A stretch of 64,000 nt of DNA. It comes from Paraburkholderia monticola. Its GTDB lineage: Bacteria; Pseudomonadota; Gammaproteobacteria; Burkholderiales; Burkholderiaceae. Shown here piece by piece: positions 14,906 through 23,823 of the stretch; positions within the stretch are counted from its first letter, which is position 1, and every line of letters starts with the position of its first letter. Location of the stretch: positions 62,001-126,000 of the forward strand of contig NZ_LRBG01000012.1 in NCBI RefSeq assembly GCF_001580545.1, written 5' to 3'. A program made the translations under genes and the position numbers. The notes beneath the pieces are model-generated. The model worked only from the letters and a program-made list of their open reading frames with translations. It was not told the origin of the DNA and ran no database searches.

Positions 14906-15784
14906 ATGATGAACGTCACGAGTCACGATCAGAAACCGCAGGCCGGTGATCTCGGCAGTCTGTTGCGCTATTGGCGTGACGTGCGTGGCGTGAGTCAGCT
15001 CGATCTGTCGCTCGAGGCCGGCTATTCGCAGCGGCAGATCAGTTTTATCGAAAGCGGGCGCAGCGTGCCGGGCCGCGACACGCTGCTGACGCTTGCGCAG
15101 ACGCTCGACGTCCCGCTGCGCGAGCGCAATGCGCTGCTGCTGGCCGCCGGTTACGCGCCGATCTATTCGGAAGCGCCATGGAATGCGCAGGAAATGCACA
15201 GCGTGGTTCGCGCGCTCGAACGCGTTGTGCGTCAGCATGAACCGTTTCCCGCGCTCGTGATGGACCGCGACTGGAACGTGCTGATGAGCAACGACGCGGC
15301 GCCGCGTTTTTTCGACTGTTTCATCGACATGGCCGCGCGTGAAGGCCCGCGCAACATGCTGCATCTGATCTTCGATCCGCTCGGCATGCGTCCGTTCGTC
15401 GCCGATTGGGATGAGGTGGCGCGCAGCCTGCTGCAACGCGTGTATCGCGAGTCGGTGGGGCACGTGATCGGCGACAGCACGAAGCGTCTGCTCGACGAAC
15501 TGCTCGCGTATCCCGACGTGCCGCGCGACTGGAGAACGCATCACGGGGCGTCCACCACGCACGCCACGCTGCCGATGATTCCACTAAGCTTCGTCAGCGA
15601 AGGCGTGGTGCTGCGCTATTTCTCGATGGTCACGACCGTGGGCACACCGCAAAACGTGGCCGCGCAGGAATTGCGCGTCGAATGCATGTTCCCCGCCGAC
15701 GATGCCACCGAGGCGCGTCATCAGCAGCTGCTTGCCGCGCATGCGTCGCGGCGACCTCCAATATCGGCAAACCGTACGCCGTGA
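14906..15784 (+). CDS. XRE-family regulator with MmyB-like ligand-binding domain
   Basis: About 292 residues. An N-terminal XRE helix-turn-helix (LGSLLRYWRDVRGVSQLDLS, then YSQRQISFIESGRSVPGRD) occupies residues 13-75. The rest is the PAS-like MmyB ligand-binding domain (HEPFPALVMDRDWNVLMSN, NMLHLIFDPLGMRPFVADW). These proteins often control a neighbouring oxidoreductase and may bind fatty acid-like ligands. Two ATGs (14906, 14909) follow AAGGA. It lies 10 bp after the CMD-family gene, its likely target. Confidence 0.88.
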   Translation: MMNVTSHDQKPQAGDLGSLLRYWRDVRGVSQLDLSLEAGYSQRQISFIESGRSVPGRDTLLTLAQTLDVPLRERNALLLAAGYAPIYSEAPWNAQEMHSVVRALERVVRQHEPFPALVMDRDWNVLMSNDAAPRFFDCFIDMAAREGPRNMLHLIFDPLGMRPFVADWDEVARSLLQRVYRESVGHVIGDSTKRLLDELLAYPDVPRDWRTHHGASTTHATLPMIPLSFVSEGVVLRYFSMVTTVGTPQNVAAQELRVECMFPADDATEARHQQLLAAHASRRPPISANRTP

Positions 15785-15859
15785 TATATCGGGGCCGCCG
15801 TTTTTAGGCGATCATCCGACCCACTCAGGTTGCGTAATCCGTCGTTATTCCTACTCTCC

Positions 15860-16282
15860 ATGGACAACGGGCTTCTACTGTTTCCGGTCGCGGCGCTTCA
15901 CGTCGAAGCAGCCGACGAGCCACTCTGGTTCCGGCGCGCGCTCAATTCGCACGCGGCCGTCATTTCCGATTTCGGCGACGTGACCGACGTGCTCGAGCGT
16001 TTACCGGAATCGTGGTGCGTCGTCCCCGACGCGCAACTCGAAGGTTTGCACGACGACGAGGACATCACCAGCGCCGACCCGCGTTTCAACGGCGAACTTC
16101 CGCGTCACCACTTCGCGGTGATTCGTCATACGGACCGCCGCATCAACGTCGCACTGCTGTTGATTAACGCCGCCGAAGCCGTGTTGCTGCCCACGCGCCT
16201 GTTCGGCTCGCGCAATCAATTCGAAGCCTGCGTGCCGGGTCTCGAACAGGCGCTTTGCAAAGAAACCGGCTGGGACGACTGA
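15860..16282 (+). CDS. Hypothetical protein
   Basis: About 140 residues from the ATG at 15860. A TTG at 15830 would add ten residues but has no ribosome site. It reads MDNGLLLFPVAALHVEAADE and contains VVPDAQLEGLHDDEDITSADP. There is no signal peptide or membrane helix and it is moderately acidic. I do not recognise a family. Codon bias matches real neighbouring genes. It precedes the amine-dehydrogenase operon but is separated from it by a 214-bp control region. Confidence 0.6.
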   Translation: MDNGLLLFPVAALHVEAADEPLWFRRALNSHAAVISDFGDVTDVLERLPESWCVVPDAQLEGLHDDEDITSADPRFNGELPRHHFAVIRHTDRRINVALLLINAAEAVLLPTRLFGSRNQFEACVPGLEQALCKETGWDD

Positions 16283-16360
16283 TCCGCCACCCGCTCGACC
16301 ACGGCTCGCGCATACGGGTCATCCCCGCTATTCACCGCCGCAGAAAAATGCCTCGCACGC

Positions 16361-16403
16361 GTTCGTAAGCCGGTTATTGGGTTCGTAATAAAGACGTAAT
16401 AAA
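16361..16403 (+). promoter_or_regulatory. Direct-repeat operator candidate of the amine-dehydrogenase operon
   Basis: GTTCGTAA occurs at 16361-16368 and again at 16381-16388, exactly 20 bp apart. CGTAATAAA occurs at 16384-16392 and 16395-16403, 11 bp apart. Same-face direct repeats at one and two helical turns are typical of AraC/XylS-family sites. They lie 94-136 bp before the aauB start. The EutR-like AraC regulator at the far end of the operon is the natural candidate to bind. Confidence 0.5.
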
Positions 16404-16496
16404 TCTATCTATCGTTTGCCGATTTGGGAGCTGTTTCCGCAATTCTCACCAGTTACTTTTCCGCAATGCCATAACGAATGTTTTTGCGGAGAAGAG

Positions 16497-17645
16497 ATGC
16501 AAAGAAAACGGAGATGGGCGCTGCTGATGTTGAGCAGCGTCGCCATGGCGACCCAGGTACTCGCAACCGAAAAGGCCGAAGACCTGACGATCGCGAAGAT
16601 GCCGGCGTACAGCCCGCATCAGCTGTACGTCATGGACGTGAACTTCAGCTCGATGACGGACGCGCGCACTTACGTGATCGACGCCGACAAGGACCGCCTG
16701 CTCGGCCAGATCGATGCCGGCTTCGCGCCGGGTCTCGCGATCAGCCCCGATCACAAGACCAGCTACGTCGCGACGACTTACTTCGCACGCGGCTCGCACG
16801 GCACGCGTACCGACGTCGTCGAAACGACCGACAACACCACGTTGCAGATCACCGGTGAAGTGGTGATTCCGGCGAAGCACGCGCAAAGCGTGCCGTCGCC
16901 GTACAACACCTCGATGTCGAAGGACGGCAAGTGGCTGTACGTATCGAACATCACGCCCGCGACGTCGGTCACCGTGATCAATACGGCCACGCATCAGGTC
17001 GCTGGCGAGATCGATACGGACGGCTGCGTGCTCGCCTATCCGTCGGGTAACGACCGCTTCACGTCGCTGTGCGAAAGCGGCAAGGCACTGACCGTCGTGC
17101 TCGGCCCGAACGGCAAGGAGAAAAGCCGTAAATTGTCCGACGCGTTCATCGACGTCGACAAGGATCCGGCGTTCGTCAACGCGTCGCGCAGCGGCAATAC
17201 GTACTGGTTCGCGACGTTCAACGGCAACGTGCGCACCGCCGACTTCAGCGGCGCCGCGCCGGTGTTCGGCGCGCCGTGGGCGCTCGTCACGCCGGACGAG
17301 GCGAAGGCGGGCTGGCGTCCGGGCGGGCTGCAGCAAACCGCGCTGCACGTGCCGACGCAGCGTCTGTTCGTGGCGATGCATCAGGGCAACGTGGATACGC
17401 ACAAGGACCCCGCTAGCGAAGTCTGGGTGTTCGACCTGAAGACGCACAAGCGCATCGCGCGCTGGAAGCTCGCGGACCAGAAGATCGACCCGCTGCTGTC
17501 GATTCAGGTCAGCGAGGACGCGCATCCGCTGTTCTATGGCATCACGACGAACTCGGACGTGATCGTCGCCGACGCGGCGACGGGCAAGCTCAAACACGTT
17601 CACAAGCAGATCGGCGCGACCGCGTCGCTGCTGATCAATCCGTAA
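16497..17645 (+). CDS. aauB: TTQ amine dehydrogenase heavy (alpha) chain
   Basis: About 382 residues. Signal peptide MQRKRRWALLMLSSVAMATQVLA, then a seven-bladed beta-propeller of the MauB/AauB type (YVMDVNFSSMTDARTYVIDAD, YVATTYFARGSHGTRTDVVE, GWRPGGLQQTALH, TNSDVIVADAATGKLKHVHK). With the light chain it forms periplasmic methylamine/aromatic amine dehydrogenase, which oxidatively deaminates primary amines to aldehydes. The aromatic (aau) assignment is preferred because no mauF is present and an aryl-type aldehyde dehydrogenase lies downstream. ATG 16497 has GGAG 5 nt upstream. First gene of a long operon. Confidence 0.9.
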   Translation: MQRKRRWALLMLSSVAMATQVLATEKAEDLTIAKMPAYSPHQLYVMDVNFSSMTDARTYVIDADKDRLLGQIDAGFAPGLAISPDHKTSYVATTYFARGSHGTRTDVVETTDNTTLQITGEVVIPAKHAQSVPSPYNTSMSKDGKWLYVSNITPATSVTVINTATHQVAGEIDTDGCVLAYPSGNDRFTSLCESGKALTVVLGPNGKEKSRKLSDAFIDVDKDPAFVNASRSGNTYWFATFNGNVRTADFSGAAPVFGAPWALVTPDEAKAGWRPGGLQQTALHVPTQRLFVAMHQGNVDTHKDPASEVWVFDLKTHKRIARWKLADQKIDPLLSIQVSEDAHPLFYGITTNSDVIVADAATGKLKHVHKQIGATASLLINP

Positions 17646-17658
17646 CGAGGTGCATGCA

Positions 17659-18225
17659 ATGAATCCAGGCCTCGTCATCGATCCGGTCGTCTCGAGCGTC
17701 GCGCTCGCCGCGACATCGATCATCACGCTGTCGCTCGCGTTGCCGAAGGTGGCGCGCCAGGACGACCAGCAACGGGTCGTCGCCGGTTTCGATCTGTTGC
17801 CGCACGCACTGGTCGCGCCGTTCGCGTTTGTGCTGCCGCTCGTCGAAATCGCCGCCGCGCTCGCAAGCCTCGTACCGGCGACGCGCAGCTTCGGCGCCGC
17901 CGCGCTCGCCGCGCTGTTCGTGCTGTTCGCGCTCGCGCTCGGTATCAATGTGGCGCGCGGGCGCACCGACATCGATTGCGGCTGCAATGGCTTTCGCCAG
18001 CCGGGAGTGGCCGTGCCGCACTCGATCGGCTGGGCGCATGTCGCCCGCACGCTGCTCTTGGCGGTGCTCGCCGCGCTGGTGTGCATGCCGCAAAGCGCAC
18101 GCGTGGTGGTCTGGTTCGACTACCTGAGCGTGCTCGCCGCGACGCTCGTCGCCGTGGCCGCCTTCTTTACCCTGGACGTGCTGCTCGCCAACCGTCCGAA
18201 GCTGAATCACCTGAGGAACTCGTAA
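17659..18225 (+). CDS. aauE: Amine dehydrogenase maturation protein MauE/AauE
   Basis: 188 residues, integral membrane, with about four or five hydrophobic helices and a conserved DIDCGCNGFRQ loop containing a Cys pair. MauE-type proteins work with MauD in forming the many disulfides of the light chain. ATG 17659 follows GAGG; it starts 13 bp after aauB. Its stop overlaps the aauD start (TAATG). Confidence 0.9.
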   Translation: MNPGLVIDPVVSSVALAATSIITLSLALPKVARQDDQQRVVAGFDLLPHALVAPFAFVLPLVEIAAALASLVPATRSFGAAALAALFVLFALALGINVARGRTDIDCGCNGFRQPGVAVPHSIGWAHVARTLLLAVLAALVCMPQSARVVVWFDYLSVLAATLVAVAAFFTLDVLLANRPKLNHLRNS

Positions 18226-18866
18226 TGGAAAACGCACTGTTGATCTCCAATGTTTTGCTGTGGCTGGGCGTGCTGGCGCTCGGCGCCATCTCACTCGCGC
18301 TCGTGCGCCAGATCGGCGTGCTGTACGAACGCCTGATGCCCGTCGGCGCGCTGATGATCGACAAGGGGCCGGCGGTCGGCACCGTGGGTCCGTCGTTCGA
18401 ACTCAACGCGCTCGACGGCCGTCAGGTCAAGGTGGGCGGCATCTCGGCCAAGGGCCGCAGCACCCTGGTGTTCTTCCTGTCGCCGAGCTGCCCGGTGTGC
18501 AAGAAGCTGCTGCCGCTGCTGCCGTCGATCCAGGCGCGCGAAACGGCCACCGACATCGTCCTGGCGAGCGACGGCGACACCACCGAGCACGCGGCGTTCT
18601 ACAAGAAGCTGGGCTTAGGCCAGTACCCGTACGTGCTCTCGCAGGAGTTGGGGCTCGCGTATCAGATCGGCAAGCTGCCCTACGCACTGCTGATCGATGA
18701 AACGGGCAAGGTCCGCGCGAAGGGTCTCGTGAATTCGCGCGAGCACCTCGAAAGCCTGTTCGAGGCGAAGGAACGCGGCGTGGCCTCGCTGCAGGAGTTC
18801 GTCCACGGCGAGCACGCCGATCATGCCGATCACGCCGAGCATGCGGACCACGCGCAGCACGCCTGA
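18225..18866 (+). CDS. aauD: Amine dehydrogenase accessory thioredoxin-like protein MauD/AauD, with His-rich tail
   Basis: 213 residues. One N-terminal membrane anchor (LLISNVLLWLGVLALGAISLAL), then a periplasmic thioredoxin fold with CPVC in FFLSPSCPVCKKLLPLL and the cis-Pro region KLPYALLIDETG. It should catalyse or isomerise the disulfides of the TTQ light chain. The last 20 residues are repeated HAD/HAE units ending HADHAQHA, an unusual His/acidic tail that may bind metal. Translationally coupled to aauE. Confidence 0.9.
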   Translation: MENALLISNVLLWLGVLALGAISLALVRQIGVLYERLMPVGALMIDKGPAVGTVGPSFELNALDGRQVKVGGISAKGRSTLVFFLSPSCPVCKKLLPLLPSIQARETATDIVLASDGDTTEHAAFYKKLGLGQYPYVLSQELGLAYQIGKLPYALLIDETGKVRAKGLVNSREHLESLFEAKERGVASLQEFVHGEHADHADHAEHADHAQHA

Positions 18867-18903
18867 GCACGTCACCACACACCAGAACGACAGGACGACA
18901 AGC

Positions 18904-19443
18904 ATGAAATGGTTCGACTCTTTCTTCGAGTTGAAGGCGCGCAGCGTCGCGCAGCGCAGCTCGCGGCGCAGTGCGATGGCCACGCTCGGCCGCGCGCTGG
19001 TCGGCTCGGCGCTCGTGCCGCTGCTGCCGGTGGACCGCACGTTTGCGGCGGACAACGCCGCGGCGGCTAGTGCCGCAAGCGCACCGGGCGCGGGCAAAAC
19101 GGATGACCCGTATAGCTGCGATTACTGGCGCTATTGCGCGATCGACGGCTGGCTGTGCAGTTGCTGCGGCGGCACCTCGAGCAGCTGCCCGCCGGGCACG
19201 TCACCGTCGCCGATCACGTGGATCGGCACCTGCCGCAATCCGCACGACGGCACCGACTACATCGTGTCGTACAACGACTGCTGCGGCAAAACCTCGTGCG
19301 GCCGCTGCTTCTGCAACCGCAACGAACGCGAGAAGCCGCTCTACAAGCTCTCGCTCGATAACGACATCAACTGGTGCATGGCGAGCGGCAACGCGAACTA
19401 TCACTGCTCAGTATCTGCCTTGCTCGGAGTGGCGCAGCAATGA
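18904..19443 (+). CDS. aauA: TTQ amine dehydrogenase light (beta) chain
   Basis: 179 residues. The long leader holds a twin-arginine-like patch (SSRRSAMATLGRALVG), consistent with Tat export. The mature part is extremely Cys-rich (CDYWRYCAIDGWLCSCCGG, NDCCGKTSCGRCFCNR), as in MauA/AauA, which have six disulfides. The two tryptophans that form tryptophan tryptophylquinone fit DGWLCS and DINWCMAS. This chain carries the catalytic cofactor. The next gene overlaps by 4 bp. Confidence 0.92.
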   Translation: MKWFDSFFELKARSVAQRSSRRSAMATLGRALVGSALVPLLPVDRTFAADNAAAASAASAPGAGKTDDPYSCDYWRYCAIDGWLCSCCGGTSSSCPPGTSPSPITWIGTCRNPHDGTDYIVSYNDCCGKTSCGRCFCNRNEREKPLYKLSLDNDINWCMASGNANYHCSVSALLGVAQQ

Positions 19444-19946
19444 CAACGACGATTTCCAGCCGGCGCCTCGCGAAGTGGGCCGTGAGCTTGTGCGTGACGG
19501 GCGCTGCGTTGAGCGCGGGCGCAGCGTCGGCACAAAACGTTCAGTACGCGCCGGGCAAGGCGTTCTTCGACGCCAAGTGCGCGGTCTGCCACCAGGCGGG
19601 CGGCAAGGGGCAGGACGGTCTCGCGCCGCCGCTCACCGATCTGCCGGGCCGCTACGCGGCGAACGCAGAGGGGCGCACGCAGCTCGGTCTGACCGTGCTC
19701 AACGGCATGTTCGGCACGATCGCGATCAAGGACAAGAGCTACAACTTCAAGATGCCGAGCTTTCGCGTCGAGTCCGACGAGGACCTCGCGAACGTGCTGA
19801 ATTACCTCGTGTTCGACGTGAACGCGAAGCATGCGGGCGCGAAGCCGTTCACCGCGGCTGAAGTGAAGGCGCTGCGCGCGACGCAGATGGACGGCGCCCA
19901 GGTGCGCGCGCACCGCGACGTCGCGCTCAAGAGTATCGGGCTATGA
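19440..19946 (+). CDS. Periplasmic single-haem cytochrome c
   Basis: 168 residues. Signal peptide ending GAASAQN, one haem site CAVCH followed by QAGGKGQDGLAPPL, and a likely Met ligand in FKMPSF. It is a plausible electron acceptor of the amine dehydrogenase. The start overlaps the aauA stop (ATGA) and its own stop overlaps the next cytochrome gene, so the three are translationally coupled. Confidence 0.9.
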   Translation: MTTTISSRRLAKWAVSLCVTGAALSAGAASAQNVQYAPGKAFFDAKCAVCHQAGGKGQDGLAPPLTDLPGRYAANAEGRTQLGLTVLNGMFGTIAIKDKSYNFKMPSFRVESDEDLANVLNYLVFDVNAKHAGAKPFTAAEVKALRATQMDGAQVRAHRDVALKSIGL

Positions 19947-20419
19947 AGACGACGCGTGCACGCCAACTGTATGCCGCGTTGCTCGCCGTGAGCGCGGCGG
20001 TGTCGGGTGCGGCCGTGCACGCAGAGGAGCGCGGCTACGACGTCGCGGCCGCGCGGCAGGCATGGGTCCTCAACTGCATGGGCTGTCACACCGGCGACGC
20101 GCACGCCATCGCAGGCAAGGTGCCTCCGCTCACGGGCGAGCTCGGACACTTCGTGCGCGTCCCCGAGGGACGCGAGTTCGTGATGCGCGTGCCGGGCGCA
20201 TCGAACTCGTCGTTGAGCGACGCGGAACTCGCGAACGTTCTGAACTGGCTCATCGACACGAGGAATGCAGACACGAGGCCCGCGGATTTCAGGCCTTATA
20301 CCGCGCAGGAAGTCGCCGCGAAGCGGCGGCCCGCGCTCACCGACGTCGCTAAACATCGCAAGGCTCTGATCGAGAGTCTGCGCAGGAATGGCGATACGGC
20401 GGTGGCAGACCAGTACTAA
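19943..20419 (+). CDS. Second periplasmic single-haem cytochrome c
   Basis: 158 residues. Signal peptide ending AAVHAEE, haem site CMGCH followed by TGDAHAIAGKVPPL, and a possible Met ligand in FVMRVPGAS. It resembles the preceding cytochrome in layout (haem-PPL-ELANVLNWL/DLANVLNYL), suggesting an old duplication. It may be a partner electron carrier or take part in TTQ biogenesis in place of a dihaem MauG; that second role is inference. Coupled by ATGA overlap. Confidence 0.88.
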   Translation: MKTTRARQLYAALLAVSAAVSGAAVHAEERGYDVAAARQAWVLNCMGCHTGDAHAIAGKVPPLTGELGHFVRVPEGREFVMRVPGASNSSLSDAELANVLNWLIDTRNADTRPADFRPYTAQEVAAKRRPALTDVAKHRKALIESLRRNGDTAVADQY

Positions 20420-20469
20420 GTGGCCGCAGCGACGGCCGGGCGATTCAACAGGTATCGGGAGACGAGACG

Positions 20470-21831
20470 ATGAAAGGCAAGACGCAGGTAATGGCAATGT
20501 GTTCGGCAGCGGTGCTGGCCGCCGTGCTGGGAACACTCGCGAGTAGCGCGCTGGCGGATACCGCCGGCATGGAGAAGGGCGCGAGCGCCGACGGCAAGGT
20601 TCCCGCGTACGCGGGTCCGCAGGCGTCGCCCGCGGACTGGTCGTTCGGCAAGGTGCGCGGCGACTTCTGGAAGCACAAGGGCGAAAAGCCGCTGTACTCG
20701 ATCGACGCGAGCAACGTCGACAAGTACGCGGACAATCTGACGCCCGGCCAGATCGAGCTGATCAAGCAGAAGAAGGGCTACCGGATGGACATCTATCCGA
20801 CGCACCGCGAATGCGGCGCGCCCGACTTCGTGCAGGCCAACACGACGTTGAACGCGAGCCAGGCGAAGATGGATTCGACCGGCGAGAATCTGCAGAGCGC
20901 GAGCCTGCCGGGCATGCCGTTCCCCGCGCCGAAGACCGGCGCCGAAGCGATGTGGGATCACCTCGCGCGCTATCGCGGCATCGGCGCCGAATGGCAGAAG
21001 GCGGTGACGGCGGCCTCGCCGCGCCCGGGCAGCAGCGAGTGGATCAAGGCCGAGTCGAAGCAGACGCTGTTCTTCCCGTGGGGCAAGAAGGGCGCGACCT
21101 CGCCGCAGCAGGCCGGCATGCTCTACGCGATCTATTTCGCCTATGAGACGCCCGCCGCGCTGGCCGGACAGGGTCTCGTGCAACGCGATTACTTCGACAA
21201 GGGCAACGACACGTTCTACTACTTCACCGGTCAGCGCCGCGTGCGCCGCATGCCGGCGTACTCGTACGACGCGCCGCAGATCGGCTTCGAGAACCAGTAC
21301 ACGGTCGACGAGCCGTGGCTCTTCAATGGCCAGCTCGACCGCTTCAACTGGAAGCTCGCCGGCAAGAAGGAAATCTATATCCCTTACGACGACTTCGGGA
21401 TGTACAACTTCAAGGACAAGTTCGAGGACGTCTTCAAGCCGGACGGCGTGAACCCCGACGCGCGCCGCTACGAGATGCACCGTGTCTACGTGGTCGAGGC
21501 GACCCTGAAGTCGGGCGTGCGTCACGTGGCCTCGAAGAAGGTCTTCTACATCGACGAGGACAGCGGCCTTGCGGTGGCAGGCGAAGACTACGATGCCCAG
21601 GGCAAGCTGTGGAAGGTCAAGGAAGCGTATCCGATCCCCGTGTATGAGTTGCACGGCGCCTGCGATGTCGAGCCGTTCGTCCAGTACGACCTCAACAACG
21701 GCCGCTACGTGACCGACCAGTCGACCATCGGTACCAACACCGACATCCGCTGGTACGAAGATTCGAACGATGCGCGTTTCAAGGACGACTTCTATTCGTC
21801 CGAGAATCTGCGCACGGTGAGCGAGCGATAA
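20470..21831 (+). CDS. DUF1329 outer-membrane-associated protein
   Basis: 453 residues. Signal peptide MKGKTQVMAMCSAAVLAAVLGTLASSALAD, then a DUF1329 protein with a LolA/LolB-like beta fold (PYDDFGMYNFKDKFEDVF, YEMHRVYVVEATLKSGVRH, RRVRRMPAYSYDAP). DUF1329 genes typically pair with DUF1302 and RND genes and are linked to handling hydrophobic compounds at the outer membrane. No lipobox Cys is visible in the signal. It starts 50 bp after the second cytochrome. Confidence 0.88.
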   Translation: MKGKTQVMAMCSAAVLAAVLGTLASSALADTAGMEKGASADGKVPAYAGPQASPADWSFGKVRGDFWKHKGEKPLYSIDASNVDKYADNLTPGQIELIKQKKGYRMDIYPTHRECGAPDFVQANTTLNASQAKMDSTGENLQSASLPGMPFPAPKTGAEAMWDHLARYRGIGAEWQKAVTAASPRPGSSEWIKAESKQTLFFPWGKKGATSPQQAGMLYAIYFAYETPAALAGQGLVQRDYFDKGNDTFYYFTGQRRVRRMPAYSYDAPQIGFENQYTVDEPWLFNGQLDRFNWKLAGKKEIYIPYDDFGMYNFKDKFEDVFKPDGVNPDARRYEMHRVYVVEATLKSGVRHVASKKVFYIDEDSGLAVAGEDYDAQGKLWKVKEAYPIPVYELHGACDVEPFVQYDLNNGRYVTDQSTIGTNTDIRWYEDSNDARFKDDFYSSENLRTVSER

Positions 21832-21918
21832 CGTAGCGTCAGGCAGTGGCGGCGCATACGCAGCATTGCGCCGCCACTCTTCATATACGACCTGGAAGAA
21901 AGCAGGCAGGGGAAGAGC

Positions 21919-23742
21919 GTGATATCGAAAACAAAGATCAGCGCAGCAGTTTCATTAGTTCTGCTGATGGCGGCACAGGGCGCCTCGGCATACGAGTTCA
22001 CCCTCGATGACGGCGCCGTCAACGGTTCGTGGGTCACGAACCTGACCGCGGGCGGCGGCATCCGGGTCAAGAACCCGAGCTGCTCGCTGACCGGCGACCC
22101 GAACGCCAACGGTTGCGGCGCGGGCGCGAACACCGCGCAGTGGTCCAACGGCGACGACGGCAACCTCAATTACCGGAAGGGGCAGCCGTTCAGCACGTAC
22201 GTCAGTGCGACGAGCGAGCTGTTGCTGGCGATGCCGAGCCAGGGCGTCAAGTTCATGGTGCGCGGCACCGGCATGTACGACTTTCTGGCGAAAGACACCA
22301 ACCGTACGCCGCTGTCGAGCACCGCGAGCGCGCAGATCGTCTATCCGGTCGATCTGCTCGATCTGTGGGTTCAGAAGGACTTCACGCTCAACGACCACAC
22401 GGCGCACGTGCGGCTCGGTAACCAGGTCATCAACTGGGGCGAGAGCTACTTCGCGACCAACGGCATCAACGCGACCAACCCGGTCGATATCCAGAAGCTG
22501 TTGATCCCGGGCACGCAGTTGAAGCAGGCGTTGCTGCCCGAGCCGATGATCAGCTTCGCGAGCGGCATCACGGCGGGACTCAGCACCGAGGCCTACTACC
22601 AGTTCAGTTGGAAAAGCAACCGCTATCCGCCGGTCGGCTCGTACTGGTCGGTCGGCGACATCTTCGGACGCGGTTCCGGTCCGGCGAGCGTGAGCACGCT
22701 CAATGGCAACGTGGGCGGCCTGGACCCAGGGGCCATCGCGGGTCCGAACGCGGGTAACGCCGAAGTGCTGGGCGGCATCACCAACGGGCTCGTCAACGGT
22801 CAGTTTGCGGGGCCGCCGTTCAACTCGATCGGCGTGCCGACCGCGACCGAATTGCCGAACAAATACCGTCCGCAGTTCGGTATCAAGTTCAACTACAAGC
22901 CGAAGAGCGTCGACGTCAACTTCGGCTTCTACTACGAGAACTACACCGACAAGGCCCCGGTCGTCGCGGGACAACCGAACGGCACGATGCAGTTCCAGTA
23001 CCTGAACAACCGGCAACTGTTCGGCGCGAGCGCGAACTTCGGCATCGGCGACTGGGCGATCGGCACCGAGCTGTCGTACCGTCCGCACGATGCGGTCGCG
23101 CTGTCCGGCTGCTTCGGCGCGGGCGGTCCGCTGGACTTCAACACCAACGCCGTGTCGGGCATCACCTGCCAGCAGTGGGAAGACCGCAAGAAACTGCAGT
23201 ACCTGATCAACGGCCAGCTGAGTCTCACGCAAAGCGACTATCCGTTCCTGAAGCTGATTCACGCCGACATGGCGTTGCTGACGATGGAACTCGCGTGGAT
23301 CTACTATCCGGGCCTCAATTCGAACGGCCTCACGCGCACGGTCGACGGTCAGCAGGTTACGCAGGCGCCCGCCGCCGGCTACTTCACGTGGCTGAACAAC
23401 AACTCGGGCTTCGGCTATCCGATTACGGCCGCGCAAGGCACGTCGAGTTCGGTCGGGGCGACCGTCGACTTCAACTGGACCTATGACGGCACGATCATCC
23501 CGGGCTGGCAGGTCACGCCGGGTGTGACGTTCACCGACGCGCTGTACGGCTACACGCCGACCTTCACCGCGAATTACATGCAAGGCGCGAAGTCGGTCAA
23601 CGTGTATGTGCTGTTCAACCAGAACCCCACGGTCTGGCAGGCCGGCATCAACTTCACGGCGTTCTTCGGCGGTCACAACACCGTCGGTAACCCGTACGCC
23701 GACCGCAACTTCGTCGGCATGTTCGCAACACGCAATTTTTAA
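21919..23742 (+). CDS. DUF1302 outer-membrane beta-barrel protein
   Basis: 607 residues from a GTG at 21919 with GGAAGAG upstream. Signal peptide ending GASAYEF, then a long series of amphipathic strands rich in Tyr, Asn and Gly (FGIKFNYKPKSVDVNFGFYY), ending in a terminal aromatic strand (FVGMFATRNF) as in outer-membrane barrels. DUF1302 proteins are large porin-like channels. With DUF1329 and the RND pump next door it may form an envelope-spanning transport route. Confidence 0.87.
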   Translation: MISKTKISAAVSLVLLMAAQGASAYEFTLDDGAVNGSWVTNLTAGGGIRVKNPSCSLTGDPNANGCGAGANTAQWSNGDDGNLNYRKGQPFSTYVSATSELLLAMPSQGVKFMVRGTGMYDFLAKDTNRTPLSSTASAQIVYPVDLLDLWVQKDFTLNDHTAHVRLGNQVINWGESYFATNGINATNPVDIQKLLIPGTQLKQALLPEPMISFASGITAGLSTEAYYQFSWKSNRYPPVGSYWSVGDIFGRGSGPASVSTLNGNVGGLDPGAIAGPNAGNAEVLGGITNGLVNGQFAGPPFNSIGVPTATELPNKYRPQFGIKFNYKPKSVDVNFGFYYENYTDKAPVVAGQPNGTMQFQYLNNRQLFGASANFGIGDWAIGTELSYRPHDAVALSGCFGAGGPLDFNTNAVSGITCQQWEDRKKLQYLINGQLSLTQSDYPFLKLIHADMALLTMELAWIYYPGLNSNGLTRTVDGQQVTQAPAAGYFTWLNNNSGFGYPITAAQGTSSSVGATVDFNWTYDGTIIPGWQVTPGVTFTDALYGYTPTFTANYMQGAKSVNVYVLFNQNPTVWQAGINFTAFFGGHNTVGNPYADRNFVGMFATRNF

Positions 23743-23823
23743 GCAGCAGGTTTTCAGGCAGGTAGGTGCGCGCCCGTCCCGGGCGCGCACCGTGGATCAG
23801 CAGCAGACTTTGAGGGGCGCAAT

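Noticed and set aside
16446..18086. A 546-codon minus-strand frame over aauB and aauE
   Set aside because: Arg/Ala-rich antisense artefact against clear MauB/MauE homologues.
21955..23790. A 611-codon minus-strand open frame over the DUF1302 gene
   Set aside because: Antisense shadow; the plus-strand protein has a signal peptide and barrel pattern.
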